Below, piece after piece: positions 1-11,698 of a stretch of 64,000 bases of DNA. The notes beneath the pieces were generated by a model that did no database searches, was not told where the DNA came from, and saw only the letters and a list, made by a program, of their open reading frames with translations. Both the position numbers and the translations under genes were made by a program. Within the stretch, counting starts at the first letter, position 1. Every line of letters starts with the position of its first letter. Source of the stretch: Colletotrichum lupini (lineage: Eukaryota; Ascomycota; Sordariomycetes; Glomerellales; Glomerellaceae); the NCBI RefSeq assembly GCF_023278565.1, contig NC_064679.1, forward strand, positions 1,798,001 to 1,862,000, given 5' to 3'.

Positions 1-633
1 TTGATGTTGAAGATAGCCAGGTTTCTTCCCTAGTTATCATGAAGCTCTCATGCATCGGAATGAGGACCTTAAAGCTGGCCCAAGATAAATTGACACTAGG
101 CTCAATTAATCCATGTTTTCCTCATCGTCGTCATCGTTTGCTATTACCAGTCAAATGCTACATACCTGGAGAGAATACATTGGCATGCTCCCTTCTGTTA
201 TTTTCGTTCAGGCCCTCAGTGTAGCTTCCGGGGTATCTAATTAGATGTGCTGTCTGAAGAGCGAGTCTGAAACGTGATAACTCTTTCTGTCAATGGTGAG
301 AGATGCTGGACGTACCTAGGTAGGCGACTTTCCACTCGCGAGCCTTGCTGTCGGTGAATTTTGGGCCATCATTCCTACCCCCGGATAGACTAAAGGTAAA
401 TATTGGCAGCATATCAGCGATGGCCAGGGAAATCACACCTTCGACCAATCCCAAAGCAAAAGCAAAAGCGAATGTGTCATCTCAGCAAGATATGGTGCAA
501 TCAAAAGGCAAACTTTTGTTGGGTTCTGTTCATGCTTATGCCCATATTGCATTGTCACTGGATCTCTCTCCCTCATATCATATGTGCAAAACCGTTTCTT
601 CATCCATACGCCAATCCCCACCCCAAACCATAT
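1..633. other. left-edge intergenic DNA
   Basis: No coding region, RNA gene or repeat could be supported here. The right part must hold the 3' UTR of the minus-strand Tma20 gene. Several short open frames occur but none has a recognisable protein pattern. Confidence 0.5.
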
Positions 634-1303
634 TTAGTCCGTTCCGAGCCTCCACAGACCATCGCCGAGGAAATGCGCCTCCTCCACCACAGGCCCCTTG
701 CCCTTATCCTTAACTTCCTTGGTACCAGCAACCAAGAACCCAACAGCACACGCCTCCGTCTTGCCCTCCGCCATAATAACAACCGGCTCACCCTTCTCCA
801 GCTCTCGGCTCCACCTCCCTTCCTCGTCGACGCCCTCGGCGCCCTCCCGAGGCTCAGGCAACCGCCCACCGGCGCTCGTCAGCCCGGGAGCCATGAGCGT
901 GGCGCCCGAGAGCACGAAGCGGATGGCGCCGCGGTCGATGCGGATTGTCGGAAAAGCTTGCGGGAAGCGGTGGACGAGCTTGAGGTGCGGGACGAGGGTG
1001 GCGTTGTCCTGCTGGTAGAAGAGGGGCTGCTGCTCGCAAAAGAAGAGCGAGCAGCGGTCGGGCAGCTTCATCTGCTCGAGAGAGGCCTTTTTGGGCATCA
1101 CTTCTTCGATATAGGGGTTCAGGAGGGGGTAGCTCGAGAGCAGCGAGTCGCGGAGGGAGCGCTGGACGGAAGACTTGAGCTTCTGCTTCGGCTTGGAGGT
1201 GATGCTGTGAGGGCGGGGTAATTTTGTTAGCTTTCCCTGCGACTTTTCTGTGGTTTGGTCATTGGGTGTATGAGCATATGGCGACGTACTCTTTTTTGAA
1301 CAT
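634..1303 (-). CDS. TMA20: Translation machinery-associated protein Tma20 (MCT-1/MCTS1 family)
   Basis: A cytosolic ribosome-associated protein. In yeast and animals this family pairs with Tma22/DENR in recycling 40S subunits after termination and in reinitiation. Two exons join as 1303-1290 and 1204-634, with an 85-base intron opening GTACGT. The product is 194 aa; human MCTS1 is 181. The start gives the family's MFKK N-terminus, which lies only in the small first exon, and a MPKK motif follows at residues 41-44. Residues 1-95 match the pre-PUA domain. The PUA domain runs from about 96 to 190 and includes the hallmark FVLSGATLMAPGLTS and a C-terminal GDGLW. A charged loop near 121-143 is longer than in the human protein. 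Identification is by family resemblance, read by eye. Confidence 0.93.
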
Positions 1304-1740
1304 TGTGGCGGTATTGAAATCGAAGTCTGCTATAGAAAAGGAGGGGGTATCACTGGTGTATTTGGGACGTTGTCGAGACCTATCGCGTCTGTGGCAGTCT
1401 GTGGTGGTAGTTGATGGTGGGGTTGTCAAGAGCGAGCATCGCCGACGAAAATTGCCCCGCAGTCGGGCGGGCGGGGCGGACCAATCATGCACTAATGGAG
1501 GGGCAGACGCTTCACGCGCGAGGGGCTTCGTGATCCCATCACGTCACTTTTATCGATGAGAGAAAAGCGAAAAATCCCGATAGCTCGTAGTTTAGGGGAT
1601 TAAAAATCATAATTCTTCAAAATGTCGTAACTATACTGTCATGCAAAAAGCTCTATCGTAACCCATGATCGCGCGTGGGGTTTTGCCGATGCCCAGAGTC
1701 CTTCTGAGCACAGGCGCAGGGAATCCATCGTTGCGAAAGC
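1304..1740. other. spacer between two minus-strand genes
   Basis: About 440 bases between the Tma20 start and the stop of the upstream I78-type gene. It must hold the Tma20 promoter and 5' UTR plus the 3' UTR of its neighbour. No specific motif could be supported. Confidence 0.5.
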
Positions 1741-2051
1741 TCAACCGTGGTTGACGTGAGAAACGGTTCCGTCCTCCTTGACGTGAACGTTGAGTCTGTT
1801 GGGTCTGAAGTCCTTGGTGACCATCATGCCAGGCTCGATAACACGGGACTCTTCGGGAAGATCCCTCTTGCAGAAGGTCTAGGAAAGCATCGCCGTTAGT
1901 ACAACCAAATCTTCTGTCACAGAGAGGAAGGTGAATTTACCGTCTCGTTAGACTCCTCCTCGTGGAGCTTCTTTCCGACCAGCTTGTTGGTCCAGAGCTG
2001 AGTCTTGTCATCGGAGTCGTTGTTGTTGATACCAGGTACGACGAGAGGCAT
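1741..2051 (-). CDS. Small I78-family peptidase inhibitor
   Basis: An 82-aa protein from two exons, 2051-1941 and 1878-1741, separated by a 62-base intron (GTAAAT...CTAG). The C-terminal half shows the pattern of the potato-inhibitor-like I78 family (PF11720): a short run RVIEPGMMVT, then D-x-RPNRLNV, then a conserved charged end HVKEDGTVSHVNHG. Known fungal members are small, mostly intracellular inhibitors of serine or acid peptidases. There is no signal peptide, so a cytosolic location is inferred. The single Cys follows the exon junction. The start gives the typical short N-terminus. The target protease cannot be read from sequence. Confidence 0.88.
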
Positions 2052-5000
2052 GATGGCGGTTATGGTTCCGAGATTCTGGTGTGTTGGTTGATGTCTGAAT
2101 GCTTAAAAGCGTATGTGTTTTGGTACGTGAAGCTAGTGTATGATAAGGTTGAGTGAGGAGATGAAGACTGGAGTAAGTGATGGTTTAATAGCAAAGAAGC
2201 GTCGTGGACGTCCAAAACAGGAAGGTTGGAGGTCTAGAAGCTGCATCGGCCGATGACGTCGGTAATCGTGTGGGGGCGGGGGTTTTGTTTCTCGCAGAAC
2301 TCAGGGACTGCTGCTCGTCCGACGCAAAGCGCCGCCGGGACGATCTTGGAACCGAAGCACGTCAACCTCTAAATTCCCGGCAGTATGTACGTAGGCCCTC
2401 GCTGATCCCTGTTTCTTATCTTGCTCGGATATTAGAGCACTTGGCAGATAACGTTTAGGTCAGATGGGCTTAGGTATTCAAGAACAAATTCTCGTCCAAA
2501 TCCAAGCCAGATGTGTGCATGTGATTCACGAACGACCACACTCCATCCTAAAATTACTGCACAGCAGCGATGCATATTGCGAGAGCCGGCCTGGCTGGGT
2601 GACGTTCTGAACACATCATTGATACCTTGGCACGTCTATCCATCGATTCAGAGCAGAAGTAATATGTGCTGGGAATATTCAATGCGCGAATAAGAAGAAA
2701 CCATTCAGAGAGGTCAAATAAGGAAGGTAGCAGCCAGTGTGCCGTGTTAGGGAGGTTGAAGAGAGTTGGCGAGTCCATGTCTCCACCAACGCTGAGTTCT
2801 CTACCTAGAGAGTAATTAGGTAAGCTGACCACTTTTGCTGCGAAGATTGCACTGCGCACAGAACATGACTGCGTCGCCTCAGTCATAGTCGATAGCTCTT
2901 CAATTGTTACTCCTTGGGAATCAAGTACGAATACACCGTTTGAAGCAATCCAAGTCCAAAAGATTGGGAGTCTGACGGAGCGGAGCCCACTTGCCTATCG
3001 TGGAGCTGACTGGGACTGCAATAATGTAAGCACAGAATTAAGGTAAGCACGGACAGGGCTGGACTGGGCCTCAACTGGGTCTGTGCACTTCTAGGTAGTG
3101 AGGATGTTAGGCGCTTTCCTTCCTCCCAGGCAGAATCGTTCGAGATGGTCCTTTCCGTTCCTTTGTTGCATGGGCGGAAAGAATGAACTAGCCATCTTGA
3201 TGCTTCCTGCTCTACCAAGAATAAGACACTGACCCATTCAGATGCCGTTGTCTGGTCAGCTCAATTTTTTTTGTGCCTGGCAAAACTCGGTCCGAGGAAA
3301 GCTACAATGGACGTCACGGGGACAAGAAACATTCCATCCGCGCCTTTGGAATGTCGGGTGTTGTGGCTCCTGATATTGCCGATTCCCTCGACCTTCGCTT
3401 CTTAGCCATGACTTCACCTCTAGACGAGTTTCTCTGTCAGCAGGATAGAAATAGCGCCCCGCCCCGATCTCACGGCTCCAATTCTCCACGGTCTTCAACG
3501 AGGCCATGATTACGGTCATAGATTTAGGCCTTGCTGACCGTGTTCGTCTTTTTTCTGATTGCTAATAGAATGGCGACCTTGTCTCAGGTGGATGCCCGTC
3601 TGGAGTTATTCCCAACGTCTGACCGCATCGCCGCGCCGTTTCCTAACCACGCTCTCGCAGGAATGGCACTGGCACCAACAGGGCAAATACAAGCCTGCAG
3701 GAACGAGGCCAGGAAAATCATCTTGCTTGCCTCTTTCTGCCTATCTGCAGACTAAACGACATACTGAACCGTCGCAAAGCTCAATCCAATCATCCAGCCA
3801 CGAGGAGCATCCAACGTCTAGTGATCAGTTGGATCTCAGCTGGTGCATGGTGTGGTCCGAATAGGAACGGAGACGAGGGGTTGGCTCAGCTTACAGGGTG
3901 GCAGGTCTCAGCCACGGGCAAATTAAACTAAACAACCAGCGGCCAGTTGGAGCCGCAGCAGGGATCAATCATCACAGCCCTCAGCACTAACACCAAGCGA
4001 GCGATTTCTTCTCTTCTTCCTGTCCTTCAGCCATCAGGGAAGCTATTCCCTAACCCCCGCCGGATGAAAAACACTGCAGCCTGCTACATGCTACATGGCG
4101 GAATTGGACCACGACAAGGCAGATGCGAACCCAGTGCGGCGGCTTGCTATTGGCCCCATCTTCCGAAATCCAGTGCAAGTTCCCCCTTGCCTCGTGGGGT
4201 TCCAAGTCTTAGAGTTTGCTCTGTGCCCTTCCTCTTAGACGATTTGGGCCAAGCCGCGTGCCGGGAACAGCATATGCTATTTAAGCTTGAGGATGTGGAT
4301 TCTGGGCCCATTGCGGTTCTCGAGAATCGAGAGCCTCGTGGGGAGGCTCGGCTGTACCGACAGAACGACCTTGCGACCAAATTCAGACCTCTGGGTACTT
4401 GGCTTCGAACGATGCGAAGTTGAGATTTTCTCGAGAGAACAAAGAGATATGCTGTGCAAGAACCGAGAAGAGATCAGACGGCGAATCTACGTGAAGGCAT
4501 CGTGAACCGCCCGTACAAACGCAGATGCGACCAACAGAGCTAATTATGGAGGTCAGCGCCATCAGCCACCACGACTCCGAATCCCATTCGCTGGGTGGGC
4601 TAGCAAAGGGCGAGCTAACACAAGGGCTATGCTGCGGGAGCATGAGGTCGCACCACCGACAAACTCAAGCCTACAGAGTCCAAAGGAGAGCACACAGTAC
4701 CGTCTCTTCCGTGAAGAGCTGAGCTGCTGCGGAATGAAGGCCCCAGCCTTACAAGCCCCCCAAGCCTGGTTCTGCTAAGCTGCAGGTAAGCAACGAAAAG
4801 AGTGAGCCTAAGCGGAGACCCAAGACATGACCAATCCCGATCCCAACGGGCACTGGACTACCCGTGCTGAGGTGCATTTTGCTCTCGTGGCATTGGCGTT
4901 GGCGTGGTTGGCGTCCCTCAGCTCACAGCCAGAGACAATCAGCTAGACAAGGACGGTGAGGTGACAACAGCAACAAGCCCAAATGGATACCACCAGGCTC

Positions 5001-5464
5001 GACCCAACTCCGAGGCGCCGAGAGGCGTTCAGCTCCCTCACTTCTTTTTATTGAAGCTCATTCCCAGCTTGTCCGGCGTAGGTCATCCTGCTTTCCTCCC
5101 TCTTCCTGCTTCTTACCTCCTATGCTCTTACATATTCGCTCCTCACCATCGCAGTGACATCCCAGGTAGACACCGATCGTCTCTTCCCGACTATCCGACT
5201 TCCATCTTCACTACCACATCAGAAGTTGCCTTCAATACTTGGTAGCTTGTTCACGGCACTGGGAACCGAGTCTGCCGGTTACCGAACCAATCTTCCCAAT
5301 CAGGAAGCTGCCAAACCCCAACAGCAGTTCGTCACACAGCACCACTTCGTCTCCCGATACTCTGAGGCCGGCAATTGAGCACCCACTCCGAACCTGTCAA
5401 TCCCACCTTCCACGGACCCCCGTCCCGGCAGTCATTTGCAACACCCCACAAAACCCCGGGCAAT
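2052..5464. other. 3.4-kb intergenic region
   Basis: Ordinary base composition with no supported gene. Open frames of up to 158 codons near 3.3-4.5 kb lack recognisable domains, plausible introns or consistent starts. The last 500 bases are CT-rich and probably contain the promoter and 5' UTR of the membrane-protein gene at 5465. An expressed non-coding RNA or small gene cannot be excluded. Confidence 0.45.
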
Positions 5465-6328
5465 ATGCGTTCATCCCAGTCCGCCTCGGCGCTCGTTGCG
5501 CTCCTCTCTGTGGCCACGGCCTCGGCCCTGTCGCCGGCGAGACTGCATTGCCTTCGGTCACGAAACCTCGAGCTGGCCAGATTGGCAGCCTGTGGCGAAC
5601 CTGGATCCGTGGCTCACTGCATAGAGATGCTCACCGACGACTTTACACAGACTGATCTGGAGAGATGCTACATCAATGCTGGTTGCGACTTTGCCGAAGC
5701 CGTCATTGAGTCGCAGTGGACTCTGGACAGGTGTGATAACAGCGGCAGCGCCCCTGCGGAACTGCGCAAACGTCATGTCACTGTCTTCGCGCGTCAGACT
5801 ACAGAGGCAACTGCGGCAACCGCTGAGACAGCCACGAGCACAACCTCGGGCACGGCAACCTATTCCAAGCTCACATGCTCTACGTCGACGACCAAGTCGA
5901 CCACGCAATGCCCCGTTGTCTCGACTGGCGTGCAGAAAGGCAAAACTCTCAAGGAAGGTTGCTTCCCGACACAGGTGGTGTACGGAACATGCGCTGCGGG
6001 CCTGCTCTGCAAGAACGATAACTCGGGCAACCCTTCGTGCAAGGTGCTGGACAACACCGTCTACCCTGGCGGCATCGCTGTAGCGCTCTTCTTCGCCGTG
6101 GCCATCACGGGTTCCATTGCGTGGATCACGTTCCTTTGCTGCAAAGAGAGGAAGCAGAAGAAGCGCAACGCGGCAAGGGCGCAGGCGGCTATGGATGCGA
6201 AGATGGCGGCCAAGCGACAGCCAGCTGTGCCAGTTCACGATTCGGACAACCAGCCTCTCATGTCGTATGGGCAACCGGCTGCTGCGTATGAAGCGCACGG
6301 TCCATTCGGTGACCAAAACCGGATGTAA
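5465..6328 (+). CDS. Cys-rich single-pass membrane protein, unknown function
   Basis: A 287-aa intronless gene. The ORF opens 30 codons earlier, but the ATG at 5465 is preferred because it begins a classic signal peptide (residues 1-21, hydrophobic LVALLSVATASA core). The lumenal part has two Cys clusters, six Cys at residues 29-90 and six at 138-192. They are joined by a Ser/Thr/Ala-rich linker likely to be O-glycosylated. One transmembrane segment spans about 203-226, followed by a Lys/Arg-rich stop-transfer (KERKQKKR) and a roughly 60-residue cytosolic tail. The layout is that of a type I plasma- or ER-membrane protein. The Cys spacing does not match CFEM or WSC domains as I know them. Function unknown. 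Confidence 0.72.
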   Translation: MRSSQSASALVALLSVATASALSPARLHCLRSRNLELARLAACGEPGSVAHCIEMLTDDFTQTDLERCYINAGCDFAEAVIESQWTLDRCDNSGSAPAELRKRHVTVFARQTTEATAATAETATSTTSGTATYSKLTCSTSTTKSTTQCPVVSTGVQKGKTLKEGCFPTQVVYGTCAAGLLCKNDNSGNPSCKVLDNTVYPGGIAVALFFAVAITGSIAWITFLCCKERKQKKRNAARAQAAMDAKMAAKRQPAVPVHDSDNQPLMSYGQPAAAYEAHGPFGDQNRM

Positions 6329-8299
6329 GGCGGAGATGCGGATGGGTTGTGGGTTTCGAGGGGGGGATGAATGATCAAGCCTCGACCGATAGGCGTGCGG
6401 TGATCAGGGACGGAGGCGTGAAGAGCAGTCATGGTTCAAGATACCTATTGTATTCGATTCTGGTTTCGGTGTTTAAAGGGCGCATCGAGGTCCATGGGAT
6501 GAGGCATGCGCCAACGAGTAAACAAAAATTCAAGTCACTATCAATTCATTTAAGATGCCTCGTCAAAGGCTGACTGTGCTGTCAAGCTGACCCTGCATAA
6601 AAAGGGGATTAATTAGTTGCTCTCTAGTATGTGACCGGGACAGACCGGATGAGGGGGGACCGGGATCCGAACTCAATCGGCCAGCCGCTATTCAATATCC
6701 GTACAGCAAACTACTGTCAAGCCTACGGCGGTTGACGGCCACGTTTTTACGAATTGCTGACTTGGGAGGAAGTTCGTGCTGGACGGATTCGGCCAAACGG
6801 GCATCGCGTGATGCAGTTTTAAGTGGCGGCAGCTCCCATGTCTCGCGATTCTATGGGGTTGGAGCCGTTGTCTGACAGCTGCAAAACCCCGGATCCGTGA
6901 CTGGACCGCATGCGACGTGCAGTAGACCTTGGCGTGTTAGGGTTGCGGATGTGTTGACCAAACATGAGATGAAATGCAGCGTGGCAGCATAGTGCGACAC
7001 TAAGGATTGAATGCCAGGATGATGATATGATAATCTACTTACCCTGGGTATCTGGGTAAAAGAGAAGACATACGGTGGTGAATACCGAAGGTAGCGACTT
7101 TAGCTTGGTGTTGGCTCGGATCGATAGGAAAAGATAGGGGACCTCGGGAGTGGCTTCTCAAGATTTGTGGAGGATATTGTGGGAGAGTGTGCATGTGTGA
7201 CTCTTTACGGTTCACGACTGCAACTGCGTGGGTGGTGACTGGTGAACCATTTCTGGGGCAGGGAAAGCGTGGAAACGGTCGCAGACGTCGGGTGTTTGCT
7301 CCGCCCACTTTCCTCGGTCTGGCATTCGGAGAGGCACGAGGGAGACCGGAATGGAACAGAGGGATAGTGTGGGGAATGAGGTAAGTGGCCAATCAAGAAT
7401 GAGTCATAAAGCGGTTGAGTCAGCAGAGGTGGCTGGCCGTTCAGTCGACTGCGGTTCCGTTGTTGCTATCGTTCTTTCCGATCTTTATAGCTGTCGGTAG
7501 GAAGCTGCCAGTAAGGCACGGAGGAAGGAAGCAAACATGGGAGGAAGGCGGTAAAGATGCAGCAACTGCAGCAGCGCGGGAAGGAGCAGTCAATGGGAGG
7601 GAAGGTCAGGCCGATATCGCCACCCCAGATTGGACCTGAGGCCCGTGCCCCTCCCCCGATGGGCAACGCTTGTTCGTTCTCGCCCCCGTCGTGGCCCGTC
7701 CTGCGCCCTTCCAGCCAGTCATCGGCCGGCTACCCCACACCTCGACGGCCGATAATTTTTTTTTGGTTTTTTCCCTGGCTCCGAAACAGCAGCCGCGCCT
7801 CTCCACCACTGCTTCTCTGCGTTCTTGGTGCTGCCAAACTGTGTGTGAGAGGGACAGAAAGAGAGACTAGGTACCCGAAAGTAAAGAGAAAGAGACAGAG
7901 ACAGCGGTGACTCTACGCAAAGTTAAACCCCGGTGTGCGCCGTGCCTCTCTTCTACCTGTCTATTATCCTTACACTACTAGTTGTGTCTGTGCCCGGCCC
8001 CCAATTCCCAATCTCGAATTTGACATCTGCTGCTCTAATTTGCCAAAACCTTGTGACTGGGCTTTCTTTCCCTTCCCTCCTCCTTCTCTCCTCCTTCCCT
8101 CCTCCAATTGACTCCGCGATCTCTGCAACCTCCATCCCCCCTGCGATCGTCCAGTTCGACGAGCCGCTCCCCTCTCGCTGTCTGTTACTCTTTGCTCTCT
8201 CCTTAGAGACATTGACGAAGCATCACACCGAAGGACACCTCTTCTTCCTCTTCCTTCTACTTTGTTTCTCCCCGGTTCATCTCCACTCCACCGCTCATC
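6329..8299. other. intergenic DNA and ILV2 upstream region
   Basis: The first part holds the 3' UTR of the membrane-protein gene. The rest is the ILV2 upstream region. A strongly pyrimidine-rich tract at about 8060-8110 lies just before the coding start, as in many fungal promoters. I see no ATG between about 7665 and 8299, so the probable ILV2 leader appears free of upstream ORFs. Single TGACTC half-sites occur at 7908 and 8109. Confidence 0.5.
7389..7422 (+). promoter_or_regulatory. CCAAT box with paired Gcn4/Cpc1-type sites
   Basis: Two perfect TGAGTCA heptamers lie at 7400-7406 and 7416-7422, spaced 16 bases start to start. A CCAATCA begins 11 bases upstream of the first, at 7389. TGASTCA is the binding site of Gcn4/CPC-1, which induces amino-acid biosynthesis genes, ILV2 among them, under amino-acid starvation. 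The pair sits about 880 bases before the ILV2 start. Its role there is an inference. Confidence 0.55.
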
Positions 8300-10691
8300 A
8301 TGATGCTCCGAACCCGCCACGCCGCTCGCGCCCTTAAGGCCGTCTCAAGAGCGAGCGCTCCCCGTAACCTCACCACCTCCTCTGCCGTCGCCGCCATTCA
8401 GGCCACCAAGAAGATCCCTTCCGGCGTGAGGACGCAGGCTACCTCTGCTACCTCGCCCGCTCCGTAAGCTTCTTCCCATGCTTCCATTAACTGGGGAAAC
8501 TGCACAGCCGGTCGACAAGACGAAGCTGGTGACTCACGAAACATTTGACTAACGACCCTGTTTTACCAATTGTAGTGAGGTTCGAGACACGCCCGCACCC
8601 GCCTTCAACGCCGACAAGAGCCATGTTCAACCTCTTCAGCGCTCTACCGGCCCGGAGATGGACGAGTCGTACGTAGCCCCTCGTGGCCAATTATATCTAC
8701 CGCCGCTGTCGGCTTGTTGGAAGCGCGCGGGAAAGCTTACGTTGTGACACAGGTTCATTGGCAAGACTGGAGGAGAAATCTTCCACGAGATGATGTTGAG
8801 ACAGGGCGTGAAGCACATCTGTACGTGACTCAACTGCGTATATCAGGATGGCATCATAGAGACATATGGCTGACCGTGACTCACAGTTGGATACCCCGGA
8901 GGTGCCATTCTCCCCGTTTTCGACGCTATCTACAACTCAAAACACTTCGACTTCATTCTCCCCAAGCACGAACAGGGCGCCGGCCACATGGCTGAGGGCT
9001 ACGCCCGCGCCTCGGGCAAGTGCGGTGTCGTCCTCGTCACCTCCGGCCCCGGTGCGACGAACGTCATTACCCCCATGCAGGATGCCCTTTCCGATGGCAC
9101 CCCCATGGTTGTCTTCTGCGGTCAGGTCGTCACCTCCGCCATTGGCAGTGATGCTTTCCAGGAGGCCGATGTCACTGGTATCTCCCGTGCCTGCACAAAG
9201 TGGAACGTCATGGTCAAGAACATTGCCGAGCTCCCCCGCCGTATCAACGAAGCTTTCGAGATCGCCACCAGCGGTCGCCCCGGTCCCGTCTTGGTCGACC
9301 TTCCCAAGGACGTCACTGCCGGTGTCCTGAGGAGAGCTATCCCCACCGAAACCTCCCTGCCTTCCCTCCCGAGCGCCGCCTCAAGAGCCGCCATGGCCCT
9401 GCTCCAGAAGCAGCTTGAGCAGTCCATCAAGCGCGTTGCCGACCTCGTCAACATCGCCAAGAAGCCCATCATCTACGCCGGTCAGGGTATTGCCCAGTCT
9501 GAGGGTGGCCCCGAGATCCTCAAGGAGCTTGCCGACAAGTTCTCTATTCCCGTCACCACCACCCTTCACGGCCTCGGCTCCTTCGACGAGCTTGACGAGA
9601 AGTCCCTCCACATGCTCGGTATGCACGGTTCCGCCTACGCCAACATGGCTATTCAGCAGGCCGATCTTATCATCGCCCTCGGTGCCCGTTTCGACGACCG
9701 TGTCACCCTCAACGTCGCCAAGTTTGCGCCTGGTGCCAAGGCTGCCGCTGCCGAGGGCCGCGGTGGTATCGTCCACTTCGAGATCATGCCCAAGAACATC
9801 AACAAGGTTGTCCAGGCCACCGAGGCTGTCGAGGGTGACGTCGCCACTAACCTTCGCACTTTGATCCCCCACTTGAAGCCCAAGACCATGGAGGACCGCA
9901 AGGAATGGTTCGACAAGATCAGGGAGTGGAAGGCAAAGTGGCCCATGTCCGACTACGAGAAGGCCGAGCGCTCCGGCCTCATCAAGCCCCAGACTCTCAT
10001 TGAGGAGCTCAGCAACCTGACCGCCGACCGCAAGGAGACGACCATCATCGCTACCGGTGTCGGTCAGCACCAGATGTGGACCGCTCAGCACTTCCGCTGG
10101 AGACACCCCAGAACCATGGTTACCTCTGGTGGCCTGGGTACCATGGGATACGGTCTCCCCGCCGCCATTGGTGCCAAGGTCGCCAAGCCCGACGCTCTCG
10201 TTATCGACATTGACGGCGACGCCTCCTTCAACATGACCCTCACCGAGCTTTCCACCGCTGCGCAGTTCAACATTGGCGTCAAGGTCATTGTCCTGAACAA
10301 CGAGGAGCAGGGTATGGTTACGCAATGGCAGAACCTCTTCTACGAGGACCGTTACGCCCACACCCACCAGCAGAACCCCGACTTCATGAAGCTGGCTGAT
10401 GCCATGGGTGTCCAGCACCGCAGAGTGAGCAAGCCTGATGAGGTTGTCGACGCTCTCAAGTGGCTCATCAACTCCGACGGCCCCGCCTTCCTTGAGGTCG
10501 TCACCGACAAGAAGGTGCCTGTCCTGCCGATGGTGCCCTCTGGATCAGCTCTCCACGAGTTCCTGACATGGGACGGAGGTTAGTATTCCCCATCTATTGA
10601 CTTCTGTAAGCTCAATGCTAACCCCTTGACAGAAAAGGATAAGAAGCGCCGCGAGCTGATGCGCGAGAGAACGCGTGGTCTCCACGGCTGA
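8300..10691 (+). CDS. ILV2: Acetolactate synthase (acetohydroxyacid synthase) catalytic subunit, mitochondrial
   Basis: A ThDP- and FAD-dependent enzyme making acetolactate from pyruvate, and acetohydroxybutyrate from pyruvate plus 2-oxobutyrate. This is the first common step of Ile/Val/Leu synthesis in mitochondria. Five exons: 8300-8463, 8576-8668, 8753-8820, 8887-10578 and 10633-10691; 691 aa, close to yeast Ilv2 (687). The Arg/Ser/Ala-rich first 50 residues fit a mitochondrial presequence. The catalytic Glu is E137 in HEQGAGHMAEG. The ThDP/Mg motif GDASFN is at 552-557. The conserved Trp of the herbicide-binding channel is W589 (VTQWQ). Residue 190 is Val in GQVVTSAIG, where yeast and plants carry Pro. 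The C-terminus RTRGLHG is typical of fungal enzymes. The partner regulatory subunit (Ilv6) is not in this window. Confidence 0.98.
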
Positions 10692-11441
10692 ACAGCCAGC
10701 ACTCGCAGCTCTTTCTTGTTATCTAATCTGTCCACATTGGAGGCGTCCATGCATATTGCTCTCTCATCTTATACCACTAGGCTTTGTTGGGTTCTCTTTG
10801 GCCATAACGAGATCTCCATCTTGAGCAGAAAAGTCCTTCCATTGGGATCAGGGATTTTTCCTACTACGGGCGACTGTATCGCAGGTTTCGTCCGGAACAA
10901 AACAAGTTCAAAAAATCAAACAAAATCTAAAAAGTGCTTTATCGCAGCATTTTCCGTAGTCTGGGGGCTTCATTTCGGGCATTCACACCAAAAATCGACC
11001 GTCACGGAGTTGGGTTAGTTTACCTCGACCTTGTCAAGAGAATGTACATATATCAAACTCCACGAGTTGAATGTTGAAAAGTTTTTTTTTGCACCTCATC
11101 TCAACCTTGCATCGCCTCTATCTTATAACGTGATGTGTAAACTGTGTTGGCTAGATTATAAGTCCACGATCATATGGGGTTGCAGGTCCAAACGAGCGGA
11201 CGAAACGTGTATCCTTTTGCTTTACACTAGCGCTAGATCGTAGACTGTATTGAATGGTGACCAGGATAGCTACAAGTCACCATCAGATTCGATGGACAAC
11301 GACCTTCCCCTAGGCAGCATATATGCACATACCGGGGCAGCAGACCGAGTCCATGGTGCGGATGTCGCCATCACCTTCGGGCCGATCGTTATCTAGCACT
11401 CATAATACCACAAGAATCATCATTACCTATGAACATAAAAG
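10692..11441. other. ILV2 3' flank up to the first transposon block
   Basis: Ordinary-composition sequence holding the ILV2 3' UTR and terminator region. It ends abruptly where the outermost transposon begins. No other gene was recognised. Confidence 0.5.
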
Positions 11442-11453
11442 ACAATTTAGTAT
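11442..11453 (+). repeat. left target-site duplication of element C copy 3
   Basis: ACAATTTAGTAT, matching positions 26850-26861 (ACAATTCAGTAT) on the far side of the 15.4-kb block. The single C/T difference fits RIP of this copy. Confidence 0.8.
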
Positions 11454-11698
11454 GTAGTGGTTTTTTTCCAGCTTTATAGGCATAAAAGATCGACCTTAAC
11501 GGGATCACGCTTTTTAAAAAAAAATCACATAATACGGTATACTTTTTAACTATATAATATACGTAATATATCCTAAGTACGTGCTTAACGTAATATAATA
11601 ATTTTAATACGAAAACTACTATTTAATTCGGGATAAGTAAGGCTACTTATAAATAATAAGCTAAGTAATATACTTATATAATAGTATTAATTAAAAAT

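Noticed and set aside
403..1221. 272-codon plus-strand frame across the Tma20 locus
   Set aside because: Antisense to the recognisable Tma20 exon; no family resemblance.
5558..6316. 252-codon minus-strand frame opposite the membrane protein gene
   Set aside because: The plus strand has a signal peptide, ordered Cys clusters and a transmembrane segment; the antisense frame has none.
9381..10418. 345-codon minus-strand open frame opposite ILV2
   Set aside because: Shadow of a GC-biased ILV2 exon; the plus strand encodes a complete, well-known enzyme.
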